NCBI GenBank assembly: GCA_034670405.1
Contig: JAXDDX010000050.1
Location: forward strand, 1,881,001 to 1,945,000
Reading direction: 5' to 3'
From: Hoplostethus atlanticus
Taxonomy: Eukaryota > Chordata > Actinopteri > Trachichthyiformes > Trachichthyidae
Length of the DNA stretch: 64,000 bases
Below, one piece after another: positions 38,601-51,361 of this stretch. Both the position numbers and the translations under genes were made by a program. The notes beneath the pieces are model-generated. The model was not told the DNA's origin and made no database searches. It saw nothing but the letters and a program-made list of their open reading frames with translations. The first letter of the stretch is position 1, and each line of letters starts with the position of its first letter.

Positions 38601-41600
38601 ACATGGCACACATGTGAAACAGATTTTGATACCTTCGCTTCTTAGTACACACACTCACAAAGCTTTTCCCAAGGGGGTGTCACACACACACACGCCAGTA
38701 CAACAGAGACACAGCTTGGATTCTTCGCTACACTGAAGAGGATTGAGCTGCCCTGAGAGCTCCCAAGCAGTAAAAGGATTAGCCTCTTCTGTTGTCCTTT
38801 TTGTGGGACACTGAAAAACCCTTTGGGCCAAAACACACTGTTTGAACGCTGTTAAGAATGTTAAGAACATTGTTGCTAGCTAAATATTGATCGCCTTTCG
38901 TCATCTAGGTGCACACAAGATACATGACTACATTTCGCTCTGTCTCCCTAGGGGGAATCATTTTGAGTTTCAAAGTTTTCTCTGCGATAGACAAAAAGCA
39001 GGGCAAAGCACTGCCTTTTGATGATGTGTTCTACGGCTTTTCACAGAGGAACTTTTTCTTTTTTGCGCCCCATTCATGATAACGTTTTCCAAATGTGTCA
39101 TGTTCCAAAATATCTTCACATCAAATGGGGAGACAGAAAGAAGCATTAGTGAAAGTTCTGTGGTTTAGCACAGGGTCACTACATTAGCAGCTGTGCCTGC
39201 AGCTGTAGCAGCATTGGGCATCTCATAGCAGCATTGCTCAGCGTGTCGCTCAGTCTATATTATTATAGTTTCACAAGCCTGAGTACTGTAGTGACCTTGA
39301 GCTTACTCACAAAAAGGATGTGTCATTTTTAATCCACATACTGACCGTTATATGTGGATATTGACATACTGTAAGTTGTGTTGAAAACGACACCTCCTTT
39401 TTAAGAGTGGTGACAACTTGTGTGTACGTGAAGTCCGACGGAGCACGGCGAAGCTGATGGACATGGATAGGCAGAGTTCAGCAGAGGCATGGCACATCAG
39501 CATTGTTGGTGTCCATGGATGCATAGCCAAGCTTGAATGAGCTGCGCTAATGATGCTACTCTAGCTAATAGCAGTCATTTGGTTATCAGCAGCAACCTGG
39601 GACTGCATCAAAGCGCCTAGGGTTTCTCATCTCATGTCAACATAGTCACTCATACTCTGCTATTCTCTGGGGGAAAATCTCTCGCTGTGTGTGTGTATGT
39701 GTGTGCGTGTGCGTATACATGCTGGTAATGCGTACGTGAATGCATACAGGCAGGCATGTGTGTGCCAAGGTGTGGAGTTAACTTAGCGCTTAGCTTCACT
39801 CCACCGCTGCTCCGTGGTTATTGCAGAGCTGATGCAATACTCACTTGCAAAATTGAGAAAATGTATAGTGCCAATGCAATCTAAATAAACTGTCGGCCTC
39901 ACGTTTTAGAGTGTTTCCAAATTGCCCCGACAGTTAACCAAGCCATGACATTTAGCCTGAGAGAGCCATCTTTGGAATTAGGAACTAAAGCTTCCAAATG
40001 GAAAACTTCAAACGGCGAAAAAGCTCATAGTCGTCAATTTCAGTAATTTAATTCATGGAGCCTTGCTTGACATGAGTAGCTTGGAACTGTGTATAAAAAT
40101 AACTGCCGTACTTAGAGCATAATGGAATTATTTTGAGTTTAGATTATAGTGTTCAGGAAAAATAAAGACAGGCAATGACTCGGGAGATTCAGTATCGTAT
40201 GCCGTACGTTAACTCTGCACAGAACTACAAACTCATTTCTTCCATCTTTCATTTCTTCCACCCAAGACAGCACAGGAGGGGGTTAAGGTTTCTTCCCGCC
40301 CTGTCCTTGTTTCGCCTTTCCTTAGATATATGGTTATTGCATGCGTTACAGGGTGCACTTTCAAAAGTAATATGCTTGTTATGGATATCCAGTTGTCTGT
40401 TCCCATTACGTGCCGCTAGACCGTATACAGCTCTGATTCTGTACATCTTTTAGCTTTTCATTTTGCCTCTGATGGTTCTAATCAAATCTGGATTATATCT
40501 CTCTAACCCTCCCTAACCCTCCCCCCTCTGTTCCAGGTGCTGAAGAAGATCTCGGGCTACATCCAGGAGCAGAATGAGAAGATCTACGCTCCTAGAGGTC
40601 TCCTCCTCACAGACCCCATAGAGAGAGGCATGAGGGTTGTATCCTTAACTCGTCTTCTGCCGTTCACTCTGTCCCGTTGTTCAGCAAATAGGAATAGGAA
40701 TCTTCCCCGTAAAATACCACCGGGAGGCCCTTAACGCCCCAACTGCTGCAGAGGAGCTGCTCCGTGATCGACTGTGTTGTACGGAGAAACTCCCTCATGT
40801 GAATGTGAAAAAGAGCGTGAACGGTCAGTCAACTTTCCCAAGATAAATAAAGGTAAAATAATCCCCTTGTTCAGGGTGCTCTGGTGAATCAACAGCCTAA
40901 GGTGTTGCGGTGTTGAGAGTGAGTCATGTGGACGTCTCAAGTCATCTCCTCTTTCTCCCCCATCTTTCCTCCTTACATTCTGCAAAAAAAAAAGAAAGAA
41001 ATACTGTTAAACAATCTTATAAAAACACATAAATCACAAGGTTGCCACCTGTTGAAGCGCCCCGTCTTACGTTCTTTTATATTTGTGTTACCGTGTTTTC
41101 AGAAGTGGCCAGAGGCACGTCTCTCTGTCAATGGGAGTAATCCCAGTACAGTTCCTGGTGCAGTTGGGAGGCAGGAGGAGAGAGAGAATGTGTCCACTAG
41201 ACCATCACATAGGCCTGGCTTACTGTAGCTGGCTCCGGCTGGCTAGGAGAGCAGGCTCCAACACACGGGGCCAACTTATTACATACACTTATTAGTCAAT
41301 ACACTCGTATACAATATGGCCTCTGTTTGAGATAGAGAGGAGGCCAGTGAGAGGCCACATTCTCCCAAACGGCAGGTTTGAACATGACCTGCTTCACTTA
41401 TCTTGATGTTTTGTGTGATCTCTCTCTTCTTAAACTTTATCAGCCTTAGAACCAATTTGAGTACATTTTGTTTTGCTACTACTCCTATTATGTTGGGACC
41501 CATCAGACTAAGGGCTGTGATCCCCTGTGTGTGATGAGCAGTTAGGGGGTTTCGGTCACATCAGGACATAAGGCTCTCAGTTCTGGGATAATCTCTAAGC

Positions 41601-41761
41601 ACACCCAAACCTACTCTCGCACTATTCTCTCCATCAATAGTAATGGTGATCCTTGACGTTTTTCCTGTCCTCAGATAGAAATCAGTGTGTTTGAGGACCG
41701 GGGCTCGGGCAGCTCCAGTCCCAGCAGCAGCGCGTCATCGGCGGGCAGCAGCGCTCGGTGA
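30025..41761 (+). CDS. golga7b: golga7b, whole coding region over five exons (159 aa)
   Basis: GOLGA7B, a small Erf4/golgin A7-family protein. From the literature, it is an S-acylated accessory subunit that stabilises a DHHC palmitoyltransferase (DHHC5 for GOLGA7B, DHHC9 for its paralogue GOLGA7) at Golgi or plasma membrane. Exons: 30025-30036, 35274-35399, 36504-36656, 40537-40638, 41675-41761, all joined in frame at phase 0 with GT-AG introns. The N-terminal MATEFHNLQEL and the Ser/Gly-rich tail ending SSAR distinguish it from GOLGA7, which lacks both. Family signatures are [34 protein letters not shown] and [20 protein letters not shown]. The likely acylated cysteines are residues 78 and 81. 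The predicted length is close to the human protein (about 167). Confidence 0.95.
31567..31611. repeat. (TC)22 microsatellite
   Basis: Perfect TC tract in golga7b intron 1. Confidence 0.9.
33283..33435. repeat. two imperfect direct copies of a ~114-bp unit
   Basis: CAAAATTGGAGCAGTGGTGT at 33283 and CAAAATCAGGCCAGTGGTGT at 33397 start two related segments 114 bases apart; each continues with GAGAT...C..TTTGA. Between them lies ATAGCGCCCCCTTAGGCCAA, a motif I associate with a common fish repeat. Confidence 0.45.
35274..35399 (+). CDS. golga7b: golga7b exon 2
   Basis: 42 codons, [16 protein letters not shown] followed by [20 protein letters not shown] and SELDSR. This is the conserved first half of the Erf4 domain. 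The acceptor is TGTGTGTAG and the donor is GTGAGC. A long CA tract begins within 25 bases of the donor. Confidence 0.95.
35400..36503 (+). other. golga7b intron 2 with two CA tracts
   Basis: A 1.1-kb intron. CA tracts lie at about 35409-35458 (starting almost at the donor) and 35582-35644. A G12 run is at 36355-36366. No exon inside. Confidence 0.85.
36504..36656 (+). CDS. golga7b: golga7b exon 3
   Basis: 51 codons starting [20 protein letters not shown] and ending [10 protein letters not shown]. It carries the GCLAC cysteine pair (residues 78 and 81 of the protein) and Cys90 within a hydrophobic stretch, the region that is S-acylated in this family. The acceptor is TATAAGTAG and the donor is GTAGTG. 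Confidence 0.95.
36767..36958. repeat. 8-bp minisatellite ACACTGA(G/A), 24 units
   Basis: Twenty-four uninterrupted 8-bp units differing only at the last base. In order that base reads GGGGAGAGAA GGGGAGGGAGAA GG, so a 10-unit block recurs as a 12-unit block. It begins 110 bases downstream of the golga7b exon 3 donor. Confidence 0.9.
37027..37071. repeat. 9-bp tandem repeat TATAGTATG, five copies
   Basis: Five perfect head-to-tail copies inside golga7b intron 3, about 70 bases beyond the 8-bp minisatellite. Confidence 0.85.
40537..40638 (+). CDS. golga7b: golga7b exon 4
   Basis: 34 codons: [19 protein letters not shown] then [15 protein letters not shown]. This is the most conserved part of the family. 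The acceptor is TGTTCCAG. The donor GTATCC is weak at positions +4 to +6, but it is fixed by the in-frame join to IEISVFEDR in exon 5. Confidence 0.94.
40639..41674 (+). other. golga7b intron 4
   Basis: A 1.0-kb intron. Near its start lies a SINE-like tail AAGATAAATAAAGGTAAAATA (about 40840-40860), the same type as at 14640. Nothing else was recognised. Confidence 0.75.
41675..41761 (+). CDS. golga7b: golga7b exon 5 (C-terminus) with TGA stop
   Basis: 28 codons plus [22 protein letters not shown] then ASSAGSSAR. The Ser/Gly-rich tail ending in Ala-Arg resembles the human C-terminus as I recall it. The frame remains open for 31 codons after the TGA (to TAA at 41855-41857) with coding-like base use; see findings. 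Confidence 0.92.
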   Translation: MEISVFEDRGSGSSSPSSSASSAGSSAR

Positions 41762-44507
41762 CTGGAGGGGCAGCGCCAGGGCTACGGGTATCACCACAGG
41801 GGCAGCGGCACGCTCACCAACATCCGCATGCTGAAACATGAGAGCACCAGGTTCTAAGACGAGGGGAGGCAGAGGCTAGGAGAGGAGATCCACAGCAGCT
41901 ACACTCGCCTCTGACGTCCCACCACGAGGACAGGGGCTGGCATACACAACACAACCTGCACATAGGCAGCAAGCACATACATGTACACAAGCAAAATGAA
42001 AGATATTCAGTCTGTGAGTGGATATCTTTCTCTTCCAGAGCTACCCAAACCATAATTATCATCATAATTTCTTTTGTTCCTATTTTTCCATTCACCTATT
42101 CCCTCATTCCATCTCAATGTCTGTTTCCATGAGTCAGACCATCTCTGTGTTACAGCAGATTCAGCAGGCTTACCCCTGATTAGATCGGACTTCAACACTT
42201 GATTGTTTTTTGGGTGGGGGCGGGGTCACTGTCACTATGTCTATCTGCTGACATGTTGGCAGTGCTACATGAAGTCCTAGGTCTGTGAAGCAGCTTTGAA
42301 ATCTGGAGGGAGGGAAACGACCAGCCTCCTGGGAGATCCAATGTTCTCAAGTCTTGCTGAATGATTGCATTCATGTCGGGTAGTTGGGGGTCAAGCCGCT
42401 TCGAATGCTGGCAAATTGGGCCTGCAGTGGGACGGCTTGGTTCTATGCTCTGTTCACATGCATTTGGCTTGGATATCAAACAGCTAACAGAGAGCACCTT
42501 GGATTATTTATCCTTCCTCCATTCACAGCACTGGATACTGGTGATCCACATCACAGCTGTAGGTCACAGTCCTACACACAAACGCTCTCTCTCTCTCTCA
42601 CTCTCTCTCTGTCTCACACACACACTCACACACACGTATACACAAACACACATAAAACATATACAGTATACAAGCATTCACTCTCTCACACACACACACA
42701 CACACACACATGCACACCTGTGGCCACTGGCCATGCGTTCCTGCACACATAGATTCTGGCAGACGTGGAGCTGACCTAGCCAGACAATATTCTCTGTGGT
42801 CTCAGCTCATTGGGAACACAAGCAAGCCTAGGCCTTTAAAACCACGCTATTTGCTCTGTTTGTGTGTATCTGGTGTGTGTGAGTGTGTGCGTGCGTGCGT
42901 GTGTGTGTGTGTGTGTGTCACCAGTCCCGGCGTTGCTCAGTGAGATCATCGTGAGATGAAAGGTGGCTGGCTAATTGTTAAGGAGATCGTTAGAGAGCAG
43001 GGTTTCAGTCCTAAATGAGCCCTGAATGAAGTTTAGTTAGATTTGGTTCAGAGGAAACTGACAGTGTGTGGGGTGTTAACACTACAGCTGTGTAATGAAT
43101 GTCTGTAGGCCTGTATGGGTGTTAATGACAGCCTTGTGTGTGTGTGCGTGTGTGGGTGTGGGTGTGGGTGTGTGTGTGTTTTGGTGTGTTGGAGAATCAG
43201 CCCACTCCAAGTGCCATAACTGAACCATAACTCAGCGGTTCTCTGGGACGCAGATGAGACAGAGTGGCTGCTGATTATGTTGTTTATGATACATAACGCA
43301 AGATCAAAACAGATAAATTAAAGAACTTTACTGGGTGTTCTGTATTTGACATACACACACACCACAAAAAAAGGGAGTAATTTAGAGAGACATCGACACA
43401 GATGGTCTAAGATCTCAAATTGAAAATGTATGTATCATCAAATGACGTGTTCATCATTGCCATACTTCATTTTTCACAGTTTTCCATGTTAATTTCAAGA
43501 AGTTTGGTCATTGTTTTATTGTGTGGCGTTCTCTTTTGGTCGGGGAAACACAGTTGCAGCGCCCTCTAGGGTCAAGTGGAGGACATGCTCTTTCAATTTA
43601 CGAATGCCGGGCAAAAGATTCAGCTTAGACGTGAAGTTTGTACGATTCTAAGCATCATAACATTTCTAAAATGTTGGATAAAATTGAACCTAAAGACGAG
43701 CCAAAAGATGATCAGAAAGTAGCAAAAATGGTGTTTCCAGGAGACAACACACCCACACAAAATGTCCAACAAAGTCTGTACTTTCTTAAACACTTGCAAA
43801 CTGTTTCAGTGTCTTATCAGCTTTTATTTTCGTTGCCATGTGTTTTCTTTTCTTTCCACCATTTTTGACATACCTCATAATATGATCTCTCATCCAACAC
43901 CTTTTCTTCCATTTCTGCCATATAGCCTAGCCAGATAGAAGCTCTACAACCGGCCTTGTGCTCTTTCACCACAGCAGTCGAGTTCAGTTGTGCTTGTGTT
44001 CAGCCCCCTGTGCTTTTGATGCCTTCATGTTTCATCCCAGTGGAATGGATACCCAACCTGGGGCTGATGGACTGACCAATATTAAAAAGACTGATCACTG
44101 CCAATAAGCAAATAAAGGAGCTCATTGGACAATGTATAAAAACAATGAGTGGGCGTGTATATGAGCTGTACAGTAGAAGAACTGAAATGTGCTTGTCACC
44201 ATTTTTACACACTGGATGGAAACGCCTTGATGCTTTTGAACTCCAAAATCTTTGTTTGTTTCAGTCTCCAACCCCATTTTTTTTCACTATTTTGATAATG
44301 CTGAAGATTAAATTGGACATCAAGTGACATCGAGAGTATAAAAGCATACCCTCTGTACCGCTGTGAGCTCAAGAGTCTGCTGTAAAATGAATGAAAAACA
44401 GAATTTTGTTTGTGAACGAGTTATAAAAGAAATAGTGTGATAATATATCTGATTATGATGTTAGAGATAATAATGATGTCAATTGTTATAGTGGAGGTAA
44501 ATATTGA

Positions 44508-44509
44508 GG

Positions 44510-44549
<40 letters not shown>
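44508..44549. repeat. (GAT)n trinucleotide
   Basis: About 13 GAT/TGA units in the presumed golga7b 3' UTR. Confidence 0.88.
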
Positions 44550-45391
44550 AACGATGCAATGATCCTCAGGGGAAAGTCCAAAATGTACCAAATTCATAGG
44601 CTAAGGTTCTTAAGACTGTGAGGAGAAATAGAAGCACTGTGTGCCAGTATATATGGCTTTATTATGATATGTAGCATGTTCGTTCAGGAACTACTTTGAT
44701 GAAGGGAAAGAAAACTACACCAACTCAGTGTATTTTCATAGAGATATAAGTACATTATTATGAAACAGGTCAAATTCAGAAGATGCTCACTATGGAGATA
44801 ACCTCTATGCTGAAACACTTCTTTGGAAGGAAAGATAAGAGGAAATATCAAAACATGCTGTGTGTGCCAAGTGAAGATGTACAGTCCATTTTAGTATATA
44901 AACTCTCACATGCCATATATTTATCTCTGTACTGTATGTTGAGTCTGACACGTGGAGTCATCGGTGAGCCCAGATGTGTATATTATGCTGTTGTTACAAG
45001 GTGGGGAAAGTATTCATGGCGCAGTATGATGTCTTCCTAAAATGTAAGTGATGTTGTGCACAGCCTTGGTACCAGCCTCTTTGTGTTTTGTGCTCAGAAC
45101 TGTTTTGCCTTGGGAGACTGAGACTGTAGTGTATGTCGGATGCTGCATGTTGTGTGCATAAACAAGGCAGTACCAGATGGCGAAAAAGTGAAATCCCTGC
45201 TCTCCAAAGTCAAAGTCTCTCAGTCCTGCTGCTGAGAGGAAGAGGAATTTATAACTTATCTTGATGCTATTTATGTGTTTACATCATATTATTTACATTT
45301 ATTGAATTTAATTCATACTTGACTTTTTCCCCAAAGCTGATTATTGATCTGAGCCTGGAGAGAACGAGTCGGAGCTGTCTCAAGGGAGATA

Positions 45392-45397
45392 AATAAA
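45392..45397 (+). terminator. candidate golga7b polyadenylation signal
   Basis: AATAAA followed at once by a GT-rich stretch (GTGTTGTATG). It is the best-formed hexamer downstream of golga7b and before the crtac1 terminal exon. Transcript data would decide. Confidence 0.3.
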
Positions 45398-45594
45398 GTG
45401 TTGTATGAAGACGATGGAGAGATTTATTGTGACACCTGGGCGTTTGTTGGTGTCTCGCTAGGTTCGGTCCGTGGGAAGAGCTCTGACCTCCGTGTCCATA
45501 GACGAGACATTTGGATTGTTGTTACTGGAGCCATGCTGTGTCTCTGATCTATCCTGGAAAATACAATTTGAGTTCATCTGAGGTTGGGATCCCT

Positions 45595-45608
45595 CTCTCT
45601 CTCCCTCT

Positions 45609-45658
<50 letters not shown>
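45595..45658. repeat. (CT)n microsatellite
   Basis: CT tract with a few CCCT interruptions in its left third, just past the presumed golga7b 3' end. Confidence 0.88.
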
Positions 45659-45662
<4 letters not shown>

Positions 45663-45834
45663 TCTCCAGGATGTTGAGAGAAGGGAAATTCAGACTGAGA
45701 CCAAGTCACCTCACCACTATGAAATCTGGTGTACATGGTGGGCAAATGCCTTCCAACAAATATTACCACAATCGGCTAGATTGGGCCGCTATTATTAAAA
45801 GTCAAAAAATTTAAACTTTAACTCCTACATTGTA

Positions 45835-46210
45835 AGTCCAGTTGGAAACTAATCTTGGTAGGCTACACATATCCAGCTATCCTTGCCTCCTAAGGCTTTT
45901 TCAATTTATGACCAATCAACACACAGCTTAGTACACAGCTTTAGGGGACCTACCTACACAAATGATCCATAAATGAGCTAAAAACAATATGGCTGTCAGA
46001 TGAACATGATAAAGGGTGTGGCCTTGCACAAAATAGACCATAACTCATCGACAAAACATCTGTTGAGTAGAGGGGCACGTCACACAGGTCCAGTATGTGG
46101 TTTAGTTGTGATTGGGTCTATATGGGAATAAGATCGGCACTTTTGGGTGTAGACACATTACAGCTCATAACAAATGGGAATGGCCCCACCAAATTTCACC
46201 ACTCACATTA
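45835..46210. repeat. probable interspersed repeat, unclassified
   Basis: Motifs such as ATGACCAATCAACACACAGC, TTTAGGGGACCTACCTACAC and AATGATCCATAAATGAGC look like a widespread fish repeat on the opposite strand. That is my recollection and not a verified family. Confidence 0.3.
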
Positions 46211-46386
46211 TCACAATACTGTTAACATCATTAATAATAACAACAGAACCGTCACAATATCAATCAGTGTGTATGTTATTGCTGTGAAACCTCTTGCGTC
46301 AAATTCTAATCTCTGAACAGTTTTATACATCTGCTGGCATGTCGCAGTACGAGACTGACTGACTCGTTAAAATGGACGTTTTTTTT

Positions 46387-46424
<38 letters not shown>

Positions 46425-47774
46425 CCAGAGGTGTACAGTAGATCCATCATAGCCTGCTCATAAGGCCAACAATTCTAGCTGGCGATAAGGTTCTGGCTCA
46501 CACAAAGGCTGTTAAGATCACAGGCCTGGAGACGGAGGAGGAGCGGAGAGAGTGAACTAATATTTTCTCAAAGACACGGCAGAGGAGTGAGGAAACACTT
46601 CAACACCTGCGGAGAAAGGTCACACACACACACACACACTAACAGGCCGCTCTCTAGTCTCCATATCTGCAACCCCCCTTTCTCTCCAGCACAAGCACCC
46701 TTTCTTCCACCCGATCCGTCTATCGCCTGTGCCCGCCGGTAGAAAGCTGTTTCTGCAATTGTTTTCAGTTTCCAAGTCTCAAAAATTCCTCCGTCTTTGG
46801 CCGCACAGCACTTTCTATTTCCGTTGTGTTATACTTCCTCCACACCCTTCCTGTCTTTCATTCCACGTTCTCTAAACAGAAAAAAAAAAAAACGTGTACC
46901 GCTTTACCTTTCCACAATTTGTTTTCTGTCTGAGTCACAGACAGGAAGAAAAAAAAAAACCTCTCTTTCTGGTATTGATTGGTTAAAATGTTTATTCCAA
47001 CAAATGGGAGAAAATCAGTATACCACCGCTCTGCCTCAGTGTGCCAAGCATATTTTGACTGGCAGTTGTGCTTGCCAACCACAGTGAAAGATCAGTGCAG
47101 TCATTATACTGAAGTTTTGGATTGTGTTTTTGAATTTAATGAATCAAACATGGAGCTGGTCAGGGCAGCTCTTGCCGTCAAGGCCCCAGAGTAAAGCCGA
47201 GGCTGCAGCGACAACGAGAGCAACCTCTGTTGTTGTGTGTTCACATCCTCCGTTCTGCTGTTGACACCAGAAACACACACACACACACGTGCACAAATAC
47301 ACTAATAGGTGATTATCAATATACTCTAAGTAACAGTGTTGCCCCAAAAAAATGACGAAACAAGAAGAATTCAAGGGTTTATTAAACTGTGACAGTCTCT
47401 CGTTAGGCCTCACATGGCACAACATACTGTTTGGCCCAGAGCCAATCAGAGAGCTTCAATCTAGAGCATTAACCAATGACAGATTATACATTTACTGATC
47501 ATACCAACAGCATGAACTCAAACACGTCAACTCAACATTCTTGTGTTTCACTTCTTTCAAACACTACACAGAGTCTTGTGAAAAGCCCCTTAGCCCTGCA
47601 CACACAGGAGGAGGATCCCTCATCCAGTCAAGAGCCCAGTGAGTTATCGCTGTGTATTAAACCAAATCCCGGGTGATGTATCAAAGCATTATTTTTATTT
47701 CCACATTACATGTGTTGTTTTATAGTTTAGAAAGAATCAATGCTAGTGATCCCTTCAAAACACACACGGACATG

Positions 47775-47816
<42 letters not shown>

Positions 47817-47971
47817 CAGACGCATTTGGTTTGTTGTTGTTAGAAGATGTGTATGGCTATTCTTTGTGATTTCCAACATTTGTTTTGAATATTTATTCAC
47901 ACATGAAATTCCATGTGCACGACTGGGCAACCGCGGCACTGAGACGATCTTTGAAGAGGGAGAGAGAAAAA

Positions 47972-48016
<45 letters not shown>

Positions 48017-48789
48017 ATGGTGGAAACTACAGGACTTGTCTGTGTTTTGGCCACACTTGATTTATTGTGCTTAGCCCAGTCTTGGAGACTCTCCTTTAAA
48101 TCGATTTTTCCCCCTCTCCACCGCTGCCCTGCCTGTTGGCTTTGGCATGGACATCCGCTCGGTTTATTTAACCTCAGAGTGATTGACAGCTCTTGTGTTG
48201 TGTCTGCCGCTGGACCTCGCCCAAGTGCAGCCCAGAATGCTACACAAAAACACAATGTTAAGCATCAGAGGCTGGAAACGTGTGGTTCCAGTTAAAATGT
48301 CACTTCTGATCACTTTGGTTAATTGTGACACAGGGGTCATTGTGTGTTGTTCTTGTTAGATCGACTTTTATAGTCAAATAAATGGCGCTGTGTCAGTCAT
48401 TTCCGTCCCAACTGCCTTTATAAGCTGAACAGGAGCAGAGACGGGTCCAGGGGTGAAACAGGGATAAAGGTTGACAGAGGGAAGAGCTTTGAACCGTTGT
48501 CTCTCTATTCTACATCCAACAACAAACACCGGGCCACACACACAGAGAAACAGAGAGAGAGAGAGAAACAGACATTACTGAATACACCTCATAGACAATG
48601 ATGAAGGTCCACTGAGACTAGTTTATGGGGCAATGAAAGCTGAAAGGTCATACCTGTGACAGCTTCTGTTTATGATTGACATGTGATGTGATGTTTGGAT
48701 CAGTGGCAGAGTCTCTCCTTTCACAACTTTCCACCCTCCTCCAATGCCAGAAGGAGACAGATGGTTTATTTAGGCTTATTGTGTGTGTG

Positions 48790-48829
<40 letters not shown>

Positions 48830-50026
48830 CGTGCATGTGTTTTTGTGTACAGGTTAGGATGTGTTTGTGCAAATTTCCCCCCAGTGTATGCTGGGAAAGG
48901 CTCAAGCCCCCTGTGACAATGAAAAGGCTTAAGCACTGTAGTAGAGAAAATGAATGACAACAGGTATTTGATCAGATTTATTCAGTTATTTTATTATCTT
49001 GTCTGCAGTTATCTGCACTTTGAACAAGTGGTTTGGTCATAAATGAGTAAAATCACAGTGACTATTGAAATATTTAGCCCATACAACACAGCACACACTG
49101 GCTCCAGGACGCCTCCAAGCTGCTTAACAGACAATAATTGTGCGTGATGTCATTCGAGCCGTCTTCAAGCCAAATTGGTCATAGGAGCAGATTAGCCTCC
49201 AGTGAAAGACTTGCTTTAGTGTTAAAAACTGAACCAGGCACTGTGAAATTACTCAAGCAAGTTGAAATCAAATTACTTGGAATGTGCTTCAAGCAACTAC
49301 GAGGAAAAAAACCTGACGATGCATTAATGTTATCTGAGGGTGCGATGCACTGGCCCGAGGAGAAAAGAGTTTGCACACGACACCACTCCACTCACCGAGT
49401 GCCCAAAAAGCCTGCTGGGATAGCTGCATCGAAGACAAGCTCATTCTCATAAGACTGGTGTTACAATCACAGAAAATAAACGTACATATACTAACTGCAG
49501 ATAAGGATGCTGCAACGTAAACATCCACACTTCTTCTCTTCTGCTTCCTCTTCTTTTCTCGGCATATTCACGATGCTGTACTAGTATTCTCATAACATAT
49601 CCTTCCATAGCCTTTCTCTTCTCGTTTTCTTTGTGCACAACATGTGTTTGTCTACATTGTGTGATTGCAGGTTGTGGGATTTTTGTGGTTGGTGGTCCGA
49701 ACAACAAAACAAAAGGCATTTGGAGTATTTTTCCACATGGAACACATGCTCTCACACAAACATGACGTGCACACGCACAGGCACACACACGCACAGGCAC
49801 ACACACACACATGCGCACATGCACACGCACACGCACACACGGTTCCAAAGCAGCTCCCCTGACACACACACACAGACCAAGCGTTGTGTTCCAGGTTTTA
49901 TTTTGCACAGGGACATCTCCACTAGCAGTTCATTTCAGCAGAGAGAAACACAGCTGGAGCCTCTGTCAGCAGAGGGACATGAACAATGCAGTGGCAGTGA
50001 CCATGCCAGACACGTACACACACACA

Positions 50027-50064
<38 letters not shown>

Positions 50065-51318
50065 CAGCCTCCTGCTAGCAGAGAACAGGAGGTTGGACAT
50101 CACTCATCAACAGTGTTCAGGTACATTACACAGTTAAAGGATCATACAGGCATATTTATTTCTAGCCTGCCTCTCTATTTGGTGTTATTCTTGGTGGCGT
50201 CTACATTCTGGTATTGTAGTTACTGATATCATGTGTCATTTCACTACCTTTCCAAAGTCATGTATTTCCATTCTACTTCCAAAGACTATGAAATTCAACT
50301 TCCAGGGATGTCTAAAGCGGTCGAGTGAGGTAATCCATCACTGCAAACATTATGTTGTCGCTTCTTTTTTTTCCAACATTACTTCATACTTTCAATAAAT
50401 CAGTTTCACTGGACAAAAAGGAGTTTGAACGTCTGAATTGAGCCTTTGTACAACAACGTGTGAATTCAGAGATCCTCGCAGAGTAGATCAACAGGTACAA
50501 TGTTAAGTTGCCTGTACATAGCTAAGCTTACAAAGCACTCACTGACGTCCCCTAGAATTAGGTTGCACCCTGATGACTGTTAGTCACAACCCATTTCTGG
50601 AAAAGTTGCTGTTACACAGTAGATTCACACAACCATGACAGTAAATGACAACATCATTGTTAGTAGGAGTTGTGTATTCAGTAGGGGAGGAACGAAAATA
50701 CTTGAAGAACGCCAGTATGTCCCTTTAAAATGTACACTATCGATAAACATTGTTGCACCTCTCCATGCAAACTGTGTGCTTGTGTCAACTCTTAACATTG
50801 TTGTATCTTAGCGTTACAAGCCTGGCCCAACTGTGCTTCAAACGACAATCAAGGACAGAAAAAGTCTCATTATGTGGCATGGCATTGCTTTTCGTTGATG
50901 ATGACCAAACCCATGTTAAACTGAGTAACCTTGGTAACCCGCTGGCAACTCCTGTACACCATTAGGGCCTCTCCACAGTATCCACAGAGATCATAACAAC
51001 ACTGTCACTATGGATCCAACAAGACATTTTCATTGTTTTTACATATCCCTCATTGTTTTTATATTGGTTTTTCATGCTTCCTCTGGTCATTTCTTTGTGA
51101 AAAATGTCTCTGATAGGCATAACTGCATCTCGGTTGAAATGTTTGATATTTACAGGTGGCATCTGTGGCTCGTGTCCAACTCATTACCAGGCTTGGGGGA
51201 CGGCTGTCAGGGGCCTAATTTGGTGCTGTATCTTCAATGGAATGTGTGAGGTGTTAAGCTACAAATTTCACAATATATAACACTTGCCTCAGTGAGGGAA
51301 TAGGGAGAAATCCACAGA

Positions 51319-51361
<43 letters not shown>

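Larger units (their letters stand above)
36657..40536 (+). other. golga7b intron 3
   Basis: A 3.9-kb intron. It contains the 8-bp minisatellite at 36767-36958, a 9-bp tandem repeat at 37027-37071, a C run near 37595-37603 and TG near 38252-38278. The acceptor is preceded by CTAACCCTCCCTAACCC and CCCCCCTCTGTTCCAG, with CTAAC as a plausible branch site. No further exon was seen. Confidence 0.8.
41762..45415 (+). other. presumed golga7b 3' UTR
   Basis: No coding exon is recognised beyond the 31-codon post-stop frame. A canonical AATAAA at 45392-45397 followed by GTGTTGT is a plausible polyadenylation site, giving a 3' UTR of about 3.6 kb. An earlier AATAAA lies near 44112. The stretch holds CT/CA tracts (42584-42710), TG near 42886-42918, GTGGGT repeats near 43152-43172 and (GAT)n at 44508-44549. 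Confidence 0.35.

Noticed and set aside
41759-41761. TGA in golga7b as a selenocysteine codon
   Set aside because: The family is not known to contain selenocysteine, the protein ends naturally here, and I saw no SECIS-like hairpin in a quick look at the 3' region.
49138-49452. 104-codon plus-strand ORF between golga7b and crtac1
   Set aside because: No signal peptide, domain or splice context recognised, and no homology I can name. Left unannotated.
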